From: Limnobacter alexandrii
Lineage (GTDB): Bacteria > Pseudomonadota > Gammaproteobacteria > Burkholderiales > Burkholderiaceae_B
Direction of reading: 5' to 3'
DNA length: 64,000 bases
Assembly (NCBI RefSeq): GCF_005871185.1
Contig: NZ_SWKN01000010.1
Coordinates: 186,001-250,000 of the forward strand
Shown: piece after piece, positions 9,001 to 16,722 of the stretch
Position numbering within the stretch: position 1 is the stretch's first letter
Layout: every line of letters begins with the position of its first letter
The notes under the pieces: generated by a model
Told to the model about the DNA's origin: nothing
Seen by the model: only the letters and a program-made list of their open reading frames with translations
Databases searched by the model: none
Translations under genes and position numbers: made by a program

Positions 9001-9170
9001 TCCCCATGGCCACTGCCTTGGGGCAAGGTGCTGAGCAAAATGCGCCACTGGCCCGCGCTGTGATTGGTGGTCTGATGACTGGTTCGGTGGCCACGCTGAT
9101 TCTGGTGCCTTTGATTTTCACCTTTGCGATGAAAAACGCAGTACCCGGCAAACCGCTGGTCGAGGAGTAA
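6048..9170 (+). CDS. RND efflux pump permease, HAE-type, with altered proton-relay residues
   Basis: 1040 residues, full length for an AcrB/MexB-type pump: a first helix, large periplasmic porter loops (about 30-330 and 555-860) and twelve expected helices. The ribosome site AAAGGA (6036-6041) precedes ATG 6048. In helix 4 the usual Asp-Asp pair is D401-N402 (GILVDNAMVEIEN), and in helix 10 the position of the relay Lys is alanine (GITTANSVLL, A939). It forms a two-gene unit with the adaptor that follows three bases later; no outer-membrane channel gene is nearby. The substrate is unknown. Confidence 0.92.
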   Translation: MWLVKYALRRPYSMGALAILVFILGLSSLRQLPVDILPEVKTPVVNVVWTYQGLNAREMATKITSFSELALLNNVDNVKEISSETFNGVGLVRVVFQNNVEIDVALSQVGAISQTILRRMPAGTSPPIVVRNSLSSRPILSMVVSSDTLSQSQLADYARIQLRGQVQSIGGMRLTLPYGGATRQIMIDLKPDALPAFGLSAADVAQAVNQQNLTLPSGNVREGVRDMQISVDASPESAEVFANLPISARDGRIIKLRDVADVRDGGAIQTNLTRVDGSSAVLVSMIKIGDASTTDIIKKVKERLPEIQAAAPAGAKITPIFDQSVFVQSAVDIIAKEILIVGFLVGLVVFVFLGSIKSSLIVLVSIPLSLLVAVIAVKLTGHTLNLMSLAGLALAVGILVDNAMVEIENINRNIGLGLSAPQAALAGAKQVAFPEFVSTLSTCIVFTPIFLLEGIAGYVFQPLAITVIAALAASYFFSRTVVPTLAALNLGKNDKHYKGFHKLEASIDRLGDGIANRLPGLRAKWPVVALVVVLIVASAGTLLAISPQQYFPRTDAGLLKLYVRGPAGTRVEETANNFAQVQTTIRELIPSDEVKQIVELIGQPDPVNMSWVDTMTIGGFDGEMLIELNPKKASTFEYQSLLRSELNQRYPDFKFLFLPADITNQTLSGLTPTSAEIRVIGRDVPGNMGIAQDLLKKLNGSEEISDLMLRQVGNLPEYVVSIDRDRALALGITSADALQTLLGVLGTGGTVAPSYWSDPRAGISYVVQVQAPLQTINSAEDLLRLPITTPSGESIQLGAIASITPRTVPATVVRSTLQPVVSVLANAPGDNLKVLASQSQEAVAELQSRLKPGNKIEINGQATAMTEAFRELAVGLLGALALIVLVMVFNFQSWVLPFVALSSLPVALSGAVAALYVTGTPISVPALMGLIMTMGITTANSVLLTSFARDAWAQGMGAWEAALQTVRQRIRPILMTALTMIVGLIPMATALGQGAEQNAPLARAVIGGLMTGSVATLILVPLIFTFAMKNAVPGKPLVEE

Positions 9171-9173
9171 ACC

Positions 9174-10310
9174 GTGATTACGACAAACGTGAATAAACAG
9201 TTCTTGATTGGAACCACGCTGGCTGTGTTGCTTGCAGGTGGCGCAGGCTTGGCCTACTGGGGTCATGATGCCAAAGCGAATCTGAAGCCAGGTTCGGAAC
9301 AACCCGGTATGCCGGTGGTGAATATAGTGCAGCCAAAGCTGTCCGAAGCCAGCAGCGAAATTCAATTCGCTGCACGGCTTGCTCCCTTGCGCGAGGCCAG
9401 CCTGTTTGCCCGCAGCTCCGGTTTTATTGAAGCCCGTTATGCAGACATCGGAACCCGTGTGAAGGCAGGCGAAGTGCTGGCCCGAATTTCAGCACCTGAG
9501 CTTGAGGCATCACTGAATTCAGCACGGGCTGCCGTGAAGCAACGTGAAGCTGAACTGCTGGTTGCCACACGCAATCGCGAGCGTGTGGAGCCTTTGGGAA
9601 CAGCGGGCGCGGTATCGGCCCAGCAGGTTGATGAGTTGATGGCGGTTGAGGAAGTGGCCAAAGCAAATTTGAGTGCTGCCAAAGCCGAAGTGGCTCGTTT
9701 GCAAAGTGAAGTGGCTTACCTCACATTGAAAGCACCATTTGATGGCGTAATCACCGAGCGAAACGTCGACCGCGGCGACAGGGTCAGCCCGAACGACACA
9801 ATGATGCTGTATCGCATTATCAACAGCGATGTAATTCGTGTACAAGTGGATGTACCGCAACCCCAGTTGTTTCGCATCGAGCAAGCCAATGAAGCCAGTT
9901 TGAGCATTGCCGAGCGCCCTGGGCAAATGATTCCCGTGAGCTTTAAACGCTCATCTCAAGAATTGCGTGCAGACACAGGCACTGTGCGCATTGAATACGA
10001 ATTCGACAATCGAGAACTCGCCTTGCCTGCCGGCTTGAATGCAAGTTTGAAAATAGAATCGAACGGCAAGGGCAAGAGCGTGACGGTGCCTGCCAATACC
10101 ATTGTGTATCGCGATGGTGGTGCAACCGTGGTGGTTTTGAATGCAGACAACCAGGTTGAGTTCAGGAAAATTACCCTGGGCAAAAACTTCCCCACCACCG
10201 TGGAGGTGTTGCAGGGGGTGAGCATTGAGGATCGCGTTGTGGTTAATCCCAATGCCTTGCTGAAACCGGGGCAACAGGTTGAAGTGGCACAAGCTGCTGC
10301 CCAGGTTTAA
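9174..10310 (+). CDS. RND periplasmic adaptor (membrane fusion protein)
   Basis: 378 residues from a GTG start three bases after the pump stop. An N-terminal membrane anchor (FLIGTTLAVLLAGGAGLAYW) is followed by the first lipoyl half (ASLFARSSGFIEARYADIG), an alpha-hairpin (about 115-170, NSARAAVKQREAELLVATRN), the second lipoyl half (LKAPFDGVITERNVDRGD), a beta-barrel and a membrane-proximal domain. The anchor lacks a lipobox cysteine. Placing the adaptor after the pump reverses the common adaptor-pump order. It should bridge the pump to a TolC-like channel encoded elsewhere. Its TAA overlaps the convergent PhoD-like stop. Confidence 0.93.
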   Translation: MITTNVNKQFLIGTTLAVLLAGGAGLAYWGHDAKANLKPGSEQPGMPVVNIVQPKLSEASSEIQFAARLAPLREASLFARSSGFIEARYADIGTRVKAGEVLARISAPELEASLNSARAAVKQREAELLVATRNRERVEPLGTAGAVSAQQVDELMAVEEVAKANLSAAKAEVARLQSEVAYLTLKAPFDGVITERNVDRGDRVSPNDTMMLYRIINSDVIRVQVDVPQPQLFRIEQANEASLSIAERPGQMIPVSFKRSSQELRADTGTVRIEYEFDNRELALPAGLNASLKIESNGKGKSVTVPANTIVYRDGGATVVVLNADNQVEFRKITLGKNFPTTVEVLQGVSIEDRVVVNPNALLKPGQQVEVAQAAAQV

Positions 10311-12232
10311 TGTGCTTCGTCTTCCATCCGTTTCCGGAATTCAATGGTGTCGCCATCGGCGAGTAGCTGGGTAATTTTTACTGGGGCACCTGCGGCATCG
10401 AGGGTGAGCAAGCCCACACCGCTGCCGTTCACCAGCCGTTCACCGCGGCTGCCATGGTCGGGCTTGCGTGGCACAATTCGCATTTTTCTGCGTTTGGTAA
10501 ACCAGTTCAGTGGTGACCACGGGGCATACAACCACCGGTTCAAACGGTCGAGAATATCGAGCAGCTTGCGCGGGAATTCATTTCGGAAACCACTGCTGGT
10601 AATTTGCCAAATATTGGGGCTGTTTTTCTTGCTGCGAAGTTCTACTTCATAGGCGAATGAGTAGTGCACATCGCCGGAAAGAATCACAAAGTTTTGCGGG
10701 GTTTTGCCGTGCCGAAACAGGTTCAGCAAGGTGTTGGCCGCGCCTCGGTGTGCCATCCAGTTTTCGGCATCGACCATCAAAGGTTTGCCAAACCAGGTAA
10801 ATACTTTCTGAATGGTTTCAATCAGTTTGACCCCAAACATGGGGGCAGGGGACACCAGCAAAACAGAGTCGTGACCCAGCAATTTTTGCTGCAGTTCGGA
10901 CAGTGATTCCCAGTCCATCAAGCCCGAAGGGTGCGCCGGGTTGAATTCCGAGCGCCAGCGATTCGTGCGTGTGTCGATCACCATGAGCGCTGGTTTGGTG
11001 TTCCAGGTGTATTGCCAGCCCCGAAAGGCGATCAGCTCGGAAATGAGGTCCTCATGCGTTTCTTCGCCCGGCAGTTGAAGGGCTTCATCGCAGCGCTTCA
11101 TCATGTCGTCAGAAAAGTTTTCTGGCGCATTGCCCCATGCCTGGCACACAAGGTAAGCCACCAGTGCATTGCCAATGATGCGGCGTGAGAAAGGCTCTCC
11201 GTAAGCAGTTTCTTCCCACTCCGCGCTCAGGTTCCAATCGTCGGTGATGTCGTGGTCGTCAAACATCATGGCCACTGGAATGTGGGCCATCAAACGGTGC
11301 ACACAATCCAGTTCCGCGACGAATTCCTCCATCGCTTCCAGTTGCGTCTCATAGCGTTCTGCAAACTCGGTGGGCACATCGGCCGGAATGGTCATGTCTG
11401 TGTAGCGCCAGGGTATGGGCGACCACACCAACAGGTACATGGCCATGACTTCAGCCAGGGAAATAAGGTGGTTGCGGGCGCTGTCGGTGGTGAACACCGG
11501 TTTTTTAACCCCCGTAAACAACACTGTGCGAATGTCTTTGTTGGTTTTTGTTTTGGGCAGCAACTGGTCGCGGGTGTAGTAATGCGGTTGTTCGCGGTGC
11601 AGGGTGTGGCTGCTTTCCAGTTGCGTGCCGGGCAGGGGCTCAGCGGGTGAACCCAGTTCATCCAGCAAGCGGTGTATTGCAACCAGCATGGGGCCGGCCA
11701 CATCGTCGGTGTAAATTTGATCACCACCCATCATCAGCAGCGCTGGCCACTCGGTGGGTGTGTTCGCCAGTTCCAGCAAATGCTGGTCAGCCCGAACCAG
11801 GCCGTCGCCTGCAGAATTACCTTCCTTGCGTGCGTAATGCGGCTTTCGGCAAGAGCCATGCAAAACGCTTTTCACCTGGCTGTGAATGACAAACCCCAAG
11901 GTACTTTTGCCGGGGTAGAGCAGGTGGGGGGCTTCTTGGGTCAGGTTGATCCACTCGCCATTTGTGCCGTGCCTGTAGCTGAGCTCGTAACCCACCCAAG
12001 TGTCGGCCGGCAAGGGCATGTTCAAGGGCAGATCGATCAGGTGAATGTAGTAGTGAGCGGCCACTTTCAATTCACGGCAATGGCTGCGAATTTCATGCAC
12101 TTGTGAATCGTGTTTGTCTGGAAACAGGGCAAGCCGCCATTGCACCGGCTGCGAAGTGGCCAACCAAAGGGTGATTCGCTCGCTTTGCATGCGACGCAAC
12201 ACGGGGCCGGCCAAAAGGGTGTTGATGCTCAT
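10307..12232 (-). CDS. PhoD-like metallophosphatase (alkaline phosphatase D family), no export signal
   Basis: 641 residues from ATG 12232; an in-frame TTG at 12268 would add twelve residues. Metal-binding motifs of the PhoD family are clear: MMGGDQIYTDD (Asp171), FDDHDITDDW in the middle and VILSGDVHYSF near the C-terminus. PhoD enzymes are normally Tat-exported phosphodiesterases/phosphatases, but this N-terminus (MSINTLLAGPVLRRMQSERI) has no twin-arginine or Sec signal, so it is probably cytoplasmic. Its stop codon overlaps that of the adaptor gene by four bases tail to tail. The substrate is unknown. Confidence 0.87.
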   Translation of the reverse strand: MSINTLLAGPVLRRMQSERITLWLATSQPVQWRLALFPDKHDSQVHEIRSHCRELKVAAHYYIHLIDLPLNMPLPADTWVGYELSYRHGTNGEWINLTQEAPHLLYPGKSTLGFVIHSQVKSVLHGSCRKPHYARKEGNSAGDGLVRADQHLLELANTPTEWPALLMMGGDQIYTDDVAGPMLVAIHRLLDELGSPAEPLPGTQLESSHTLHREQPHYYTRDQLLPKTKTNKDIRTVLFTGVKKPVFTTDSARNHLISLAEVMAMYLLVWSPIPWRYTDMTIPADVPTEFAERYETQLEAMEEFVAELDCVHRLMAHIPVAMMFDDHDITDDWNLSAEWEETAYGEPFSRRIIGNALVAYLVCQAWGNAPENFSDDMMKRCDEALQLPGEETHEDLISELIAFRGWQYTWNTKPALMVIDTRTNRWRSEFNPAHPSGLMDWESLSELQQKLLGHDSVLLVSPAPMFGVKLIETIQKVFTWFGKPLMVDAENWMAHRGAANTLLNLFRHGKTPQNFVILSGDVHYSFAYEVELRSKKNSPNIWQITSSGFRNEFPRKLLDILDRLNRWLYAPWSPLNWFTKRRKMRIVPRKPDHGSRGERLVNGSGVGLLTLDAAGAPVKITQLLADGDTIEFRKRMEDEAH

Positions 12233-12285
12233 ACTGCGATTGGGGTGAGGTGTGGGAAAAATACACAAACCTCATCAACGTTTTA

Positions 12286-12870
12286 CTATGAATTTGGTGG
12301 ACAGCTTTCCTGTGCTTTGGCTTTGCTGCCCGCTTTTTGGATACAGGCTTTCAACGCGTCGAAGTTGGGCAATGTTTTGCAATGGGGCAAGCCGGCCAGC
12401 GGCTGTGTACTGTCAAAACCGCAAGCATAAAAGGAGGTGACCGGGCTCACTGGTTTATTCACTACTTTGCTGCATGCCGGTTTCAGGGTGTTGTTCACCC
12501 AGTTGTCGTAGGTGGTCGATTCTTTCTCGAATTCGGCCTTGTCAGCATTTAACTGGTCGGCCTGCTGGTTAAAAGTGTTCACCGTCTCATTGAAGTTACT
12601 GACTACATTGTTATCGGGTTTGCCCGCATCCAGTTTGGCTTTCCGGTTTTGAAGGGCAATGCGCCGATCGCTCAAAAGTTTCTCGCTTCCACGTAATTCG
12701 CTGGCGCGTTGTTCCAGGATATTGAATCGCTTCAAGCCTTCTTGCTCCAGAAGCAGGCAGCTGCGCAATTCATTTTCCTCAACCAGGGGTGGAGTGGGGG
12801 ATTGGGCGTGTGCTGTGTGGTTTGCCAACAGGATCAGCATTCCCCCGACGTGGCGTTTCAAGATGGACAT
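12286..12870 (-). CDS. Secreted six-cysteine coiled-coil protein of unknown function
   Basis: 194 residues. The signal peptide ends after HTAHA (cleavage about 22/23). Residues 40-125 are strongly helical and charged (heptad-like, QRASELRGSEKLLSDRRIAL). Cysteines stand at 38, 133, 150, 164, 176 and 190, an even number consistent with three periplasmic disulfides. I do not recognise the family. It is divergent from the DUF3649 gene, with a Fur-box-like site between them, so iron control is possible. It follows no obvious operon partner. Confidence 0.75.
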   Translation of the reverse strand: MSILKRHVGGMLILLANHTAHAQSPTPPLVEENELRSCLLLEQEGLKRFNILEQRASELRGSEKLLSDRRIALQNRKAKLDAGKPDNNVVSNFNETVNTFNQQADQLNADKAEFEKESTTYDNWVNNTLKPACSKVVNKPVSPVTSFYACGFDSTQPLAGLPHCKTLPNFDALKACIQKAGSKAKAQESCPPNS

Positions 12871-12982
12871 TGTTTTGGTGAATCAAATGACAACTGCTTG
12901 ATGCTAGCAGATGGCCTTTGCTTTGCTTTCTTGCACGGGGCAATAGGCAAATTAAATCGCATGATCAATTGATTAAATAAGT

Positions 12983-13001
12983 AAGAATAATTATCATTAC
13001 C
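12983..13001. promoter_or_regulatory. Fur-box-like site
   Basis: AAGAATAATTATCATTACC matches the 19-bp Fur consensus at 14 positions. It lies 15 bases before the GTG start of the DUF3649 gene and 113 bases upstream of the divergent six-cysteine protein, so it could repress both when iron is plentiful. Confidence 0.7.
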
Positions 13002-13015
13002 GTTCATCAAATATT

Positions 13016-13333
13016 GTGAGTGTTTTTCGAATGAACAAGGTCAGCAGTGCGAACCACCTTTACTTGATTAATCGGATTCTGTGTTCACTGCTGGGTGGCT
13101 ATGCATTCACCTGGGGGTTTTCTTCTCTGGGGATTGCAGGGCTGGCTGCACTCGGTGTTGATTTTCATGAGGCCGAAACCGGCGTTTTGATGCTTGCTTT
13201 TCTGGTGTTTTTGAGCGTTTTTCTGTGGGCCTTTGCCAGCCACAGTGTGGCGCGGGTGTGGGCTGTGTTGGCCGGGGGTGGGGCAGTAATGACCTTGTCC
13301 GCCTGGTTGATCCAACAAAACATGTTGTCTTGA
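13016..13333 (+). CDS. DUF3649-type small iron-uptake membrane protein (cassette A)
   Basis: 105 residues from GTG 13016, or 100 from the ATG at 13031. There are three hydrophobic segments, beginning LINRILCSLLGGYAFTWGFS. The protein is similar in length and topology to the 96-residue product at 22503-22793. Genes of this kind sit beside PepSY-type ferric reductases in proteobacterial siderophore loci. It lies just downstream of a Fur box and twelve bases before the PepSY gene. The exact function is unknown; an accessory subunit of the reductase is inferred. Confidence 0.8.
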   Translation: MSVFRMNKVSSANHLYLINRILCSLLGGYAFTWGFSSLGIAGLAALGVDFHEAETGVLMLAFLVFLSVFLWAFASHSVARVWAVLAGGGAVMTLSAWLIQQNMLS

Positions 13334-13345
13334 AGGGGTATTGGG

Positions 13346-15064
13346 GTGTTGAGTAATTTCCGTTTGTCCATGACCTGGGTTCACACCTGGTTTGGTCTGG
13401 TGTTGGGTTTTGTGTTGATGGTCTGTTTTTTCTTCGGATCGTTGTCGGTGTTTGATCGCGAAATAGACCGCTGGGCCATTCCTGAAACACGGTTCGATGC
13501 CCAGCCCATGCCTTCATTCGACAAGGTGTTGTTGCCAGCCTTGCAAGGGCTTGAACCCGATGAGGTGGATTACGCCACGAACATGCCAAGGCTGCACGAC
13601 CCGTCCAAGGGCGAAATGACCCCGCGCACCGAACTGCCGGTGGATGAATACTGGGCCTATGTAACCCACCGCGACCCAGTGTTGGCCGCCGGTGTGGGCT
13701 ATGGTGTGCCTTTGGCGAAAAACCCGGAAGACCACAATCACATTCACAAGAATGTGACTTTGGACCCCAGAACCGGCGCGGTGTTGCCCGATGACAAACT
13801 GAAAATTGGCAGCCACTGGTTTTATCCCATGCACTACAGCTTGCAGTTGAAGTGGAAAAATTTGGGCATCTGGATTGTGGGCTTGGCCGCGCTGATGATG
13901 CTGGCCGCATTGGTCACCGGTGTGATCATGCACCGCAAAGTGTTTCGTGAATTCTTCACCTTCCGCCCCTGGAAGCGCACGCAGCGCGCCAGCCTGGATT
14001 TGCACAACCTCACTGGTGTGGTGGCCTTGCCATTCCACTTCTTTTTTGCATTCACGGGTTTGGTCATTTTTGCGAGTTTTTACTTTTTGCCAGTGACCAG
14101 CACCCTGCTTGACCCGCTGCACAAGCAGCATGAAATTCACGAAGCCGCTGCAACCGGTTTGCCGCACGATGCCGCAGGTGTACCCGGCACCATGAGCAGC
14201 GTGGATGCCATGGTTGAAGAAGCCAAACGCCGCTGGGCTGAACGTGACATGGCTGGTGAAGTCGGCTTTTTGGTCATGCACCACGTGGGCGATGCCAACA
14301 GTTATGTGAGCATTTACCGCGCTGGCAGCGACCGGGTTGCCTTGGTGGGCGAGGGTATTCACTTCAAAACCAGCACGGGTGAAGTGCTCAGTGAAGACCC
14401 GCCGCGCACGCCTGTTTCCGAGGTGAATGAATTTTTGACAGGTTTGCATTTGCAGCACTTTGAACACTGGTTCTTGCGTTGGCTGTATGTATTGGGTGGC
14501 TTGTTGGGAGCGGTGTGTATTGCAACCGGTTTTATTTTCTTCGTTGAAAAACGCAAGGCTCAGCACGCGAAAAGTGGCAGCAATGGCAGCCGGGTGGTTG
14601 ATTCACTGGCGGTAACTACGGTAACCGGCATGGTGATGGCCGCAGTGGGTATGTTGGTGATGAACCGTATTTTGCCTGCCGATATGTTGGGCAAGGCCGA
14701 TTGGGAAAAAGCGACCTTCTGGACCGTGTGGGCATTGAGCTTTTTGCACGCCTATGTTCGCAGCGCACCTGTGGCACAGGGCTTGTTCAACCCGGCGTGG
14801 CGTGAACAGTGCTGGGGCCTTGTGATGCTCAGTATTTCAGCCGTTGCGTTGAACTGGGCCACCACCGGCGATCACTTGTTTAAAACAATTTTCACTGACA
14901 CTTACTGGCCCGTGGCTGGTGTTGATTTAAGCCTGTTGGCATGTGCTTTCGTCAGTGGCTGGGCGGCGTTGAAACTTGCCCGGCGCGAGCGTGGTGCACA
15001 GCTTGAGGTCAAAAAACCTGCAAAGCAGTCGAACACTGAAGCAGGCGAGGTGGCCCATGCTTGA
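13346..15064 (+). CDS. PepSY-associated TM protein, probable ferric-siderophore reductase (cassette A)
   Basis: 572 residues from a GTG behind AAGGGG. The layout is typical of PiuB/FoxB/FpvG-like proteins: first helix with HTWFGLVLGFVLMVCFFFG, a periplasmic PepSY-like stretch containing FDREIDRW, a second helix region after YPMHYSLQLKW, another periplasmic domain, then LHLQHFEHWFLRW and four more helices. The histidines near the membrane edges are candidates for haem or flavin ligation. The family reduces ferric siderophore complexes at the inner membrane; that role is inferred. It overlaps the DUF3325 gene by eight bases. Confidence 0.85.
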   Translation: MLSNFRLSMTWVHTWFGLVLGFVLMVCFFFGSLSVFDREIDRWAIPETRFDAQPMPSFDKVLLPALQGLEPDEVDYATNMPRLHDPSKGEMTPRTELPVDEYWAYVTHRDPVLAAGVGYGVPLAKNPEDHNHIHKNVTLDPRTGAVLPDDKLKIGSHWFYPMHYSLQLKWKNLGIWIVGLAALMMLAALVTGVIMHRKVFREFFTFRPWKRTQRASLDLHNLTGVVALPFHFFFAFTGLVIFASFYFLPVTSTLLDPLHKQHEIHEAAATGLPHDAAGVPGTMSSVDAMVEEAKRRWAERDMAGEVGFLVMHHVGDANSYVSIYRAGSDRVALVGEGIHFKTSTGEVLSEDPPRTPVSEVNEFLTGLHLQHFEHWFLRWLYVLGGLLGAVCIATGFIFFVEKRKAQHAKSGSNGSRVVDSLAVTTVTGMVMAAVGMLVMNRILPADMLGKADWEKATFWTVWALSFLHAYVRSAPVAQGLFNPAWREQCWGLVMLSISAVALNWATTGDHLFKTIFTDTYWPVAGVDLSLLACAFVSGWAALKLARRERGAQLEVKKPAKQSNTEAGEVAHA

Positions 15065-15368
15065 AGCACTTTATCTATCCGTAGCTGCTGTGCTCAGCCT
15101 GCTGGGCATGTCCTGGTTGGCCTTGTCCATGGACGTGCATTGGGCCCAGGTGAAGCAAATTCCCCTGGCTGAAAGCCGTCCACCCCGTGTGTTGTTGAAG
15201 GTGTTGGGATACCTCGCTTTGTTGGTTTCACTGGTGGTGTGCATGGTGGCCGACAGACCCTCCATTGCAGCGCTGGTGTGGATTATGTTGATGGTAGGTG
15301 GGGCGGTGGCGGTTGCCTTTGCGCTTGCAAACAGGCCGGGTCTGTTGAAATTGATGTGGCCCGCTTAG
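15057..15368 (+). CDS. DUF3325 small membrane protein (cassette A)
   Basis: 103 residues with three to four hydrophobic segments (LYLSVAAVLSLLGMSWLALS; VLLKVLGYLALLVSLVVCMV). The ATG at 15057 lies inside the end of the PepSY gene, indicating translational coupling. The same order, DUF3649-PepSY-DUF3325, recurs on the other strand at 20703-22793. It is probably an accessory protein of the reductase; its own activity is unknown. Confidence 0.8.
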   Translation: MLEALYLSVAAVLSLLGMSWLALSMDVHWAQVKQIPLAESRPPRVLLKVLGYLALLVSLVVCMVADRPSIAALVWIMLMVGGAVAVAFALANRPGLLKLMWPA

Positions 15369-15378
15369 GAAAAATCGT

Positions 15379-16623
15379 TCAAGCAGGCGCTGCAAGGGTT
15401 TGCAGCGCCTTTCTCAATGCAGATTTGCTTGGGTTTTGCACATACACACACTGAATGCCGCGCTTCTTGCAGTGTTCTTTCACCCGAAAATAAGCTTCAT
15501 GGCTTACGCAGCCAGCCTGGCAAATTACCAGGTCGGCGCTGTTCAGTTTTGCATCCAGTTGGGCAATGCCTTCTTCTTGCCCGCCATCGTGATGCATGAA
15601 AGTGGCACCACGGGTTTCCACGGTTTGCCTGTATAGTGGTACTGCCGATGGGCGCCCGCCGACACACAACACACAGCGATTTTCCAGCGGCTTGTTGCAG
15701 GGTTTTGTACAGGCGGGTGTTGAGGCCTCTGCGGGCTGAATGGCAAAAGCAGTGGGGCGTTTGGCCAACAAGGCTTCCAGTTCTTTCACGCGTGCGTGGA
15801 TGGAAGACAATTCAAGCTGATGGGATGCCTTGAGTGAGGACACCCGCGCACGCATAATTTCAATTTCGGCCGCCAGATCGCTGCTTGAGTGCTTGGGAGT
15901 GGTTTTTGCCATGCTCAATGCAAGTTGCAGTTTTTGCATTTCACCATGTTGGCTGGCCAACTCGGTTTGCAGCGCTGAAATGGTCTCTTGCTGGCGTTGC
16001 TGGGTTTGCGTGTGGGTGTTTTGCAGGGCAAGGTATTTTTCTTCCAGCTTTTTGTTGCCAGCCAGCGCCGCTTTCAATTGTTCTTGCAGTGCAGTTTTAT
16101 GCTGCTCGTGGGTTTGCCGTTCGCAACCGGCCTGGTGCTGCAGCATGTGGGCATGGCCCAGCACTTCAAATTCCATGGCGGCATCGCAGCGTGGGTGGCT
16201 TAACACGCTCCAGAACACGCCGGGAAAGTTGCTTGCTTCCTTGTGTTCAGTCCAGTGAGCCCACAAGGCTTCTCGTGTTTTCAGGCTTTGCACCGCTCGC
16301 ACTTCATTTTGAAATCGCTGGTCGAGTTGTTCCTGTACCAGCTTGCCAAATGATGATTTGGTTTTGCAGGCCACCACCACTGCGCAATGGGTTTCATAGT
16401 TACTTGCGCGGCTCTCCGTATGTTGCAAATGTTTGGCAGCCAGTTTTTTCACCAGGGGCATGGGCAGGCAAATACCCACCACAGGGCATTGCGCGGTGCC
16501 ACACATTTCCCACAGCCTGCGCCGTCTTGAGCCCGCCGGGCTGGGTGTACCGTGAATGGTCGTTTTGACTGCGAACAGGGATGTGGCGGCTTGGCCAAGA
16601 TAGGGTTCGGGAGGCAAGGACAT
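15379..16623 (-). CDS. DUF2325 protein with central coiled coil and many cysteines, Fur-box controlled
   Basis: 414 residues from ATG 16623. Three parts are visible: an N-terminal region with Cys41, 46, 52, 80 and 86; a coiled coil (about 165-290, EQLKAALAGNKKLEEKYLAL onward); and a C-terminal DUF2325 domain (about 316-410) with VLCVGGRP, HHDGGQEEG, LVICQAGCVSHEAY and CKKRGIQC. The domain resembles a Rossmann-like sensor; its cysteines could bind metal or form disulfides. There is no signal peptide, so it is cytoplasmic. A near-perfect Fur box begins 17 bases before the start codon. The biochemical role is unknown. Confidence 0.85.
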   Translation of the reverse strand: MSLPPEPYLGQAATSLFAVKTTIHGTPSPAGSRRRRLWEMCGTAQCPVVGICLPMPLVKKLAAKHLQHTESRASNYETHCAVVVACKTKSSFGKLVQEQLDQRFQNEVRAVQSLKTREALWAHWTEHKEASNFPGVFWSVLSHPRCDAAMEFEVLGHAHMLQHQAGCERQTHEQHKTALQEQLKAALAGNKKLEEKYLALQNTHTQTQQRQQETISALQTELASQHGEMQKLQLALSMAKTTPKHSSSDLAAEIEIMRARVSSLKASHQLELSSIHARVKELEALLAKRPTAFAIQPAEASTPACTKPCNKPLENRCVLCVGGRPSAVPLYRQTVETRGATFMHHDGGQEEGIAQLDAKLNSADLVICQAGCVSHEAYFRVKEHCKKRGIQCVYVQNPSKSALRKALQTLAAPA

Positions 16624-16640
16624 GATCAACTGAATTTATT

Positions 16641-16659
16641 GTTAATGATAATCATTATC
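16641..16659. promoter_or_regulatory. Near-consensus Fur box of the DUF2325 gene
   Basis: GTTAATGATAATCATTATC agrees with the classical 19-bp Fur consensus at 18 of 19 positions, the best match in the window. It lies just upstream of the minus-strand DUF2325 gene and downstream of the receptor gene, so it should repress the DUF2325 gene under iron sufficiency. Confidence 0.88.
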
Positions 16660-16688
16660 AATAAATACTGCTGTTTTGACAAGCAATA

Positions 16689-16711
16689 CCCACCTGAAAA
16701 GTTCAGGTGGG
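16689..16711 (-). terminator. Stem-loop after the STN receptor gene
   Basis: CCCACCTGAA (16689-16698) and TTCAGGTGGG (16702-16711) form a perfect ten-base stem with a three-base loop, 12 bases after the receptor stop. The T-run in the minus direction is weak (TATTGCTTG), so this may be an mRNA-stabilising hairpin or an inefficient terminator. Confidence 0.5.
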
Positions 16712-16722
16712 CGAAAGCAATA

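Noticed and set aside
12232-12268. Upstream TTG start for the PhoD-like gene
   Set aside because: It adds no signal sequence or motif and has no ribosome site; ATG 12232 is preferred.
16689-16711. Strong terminator after the STN receptor
   Set aside because: The stem is perfect but no adequate T-run follows in the minus direction; kept only as a stem-loop with modest confidence.
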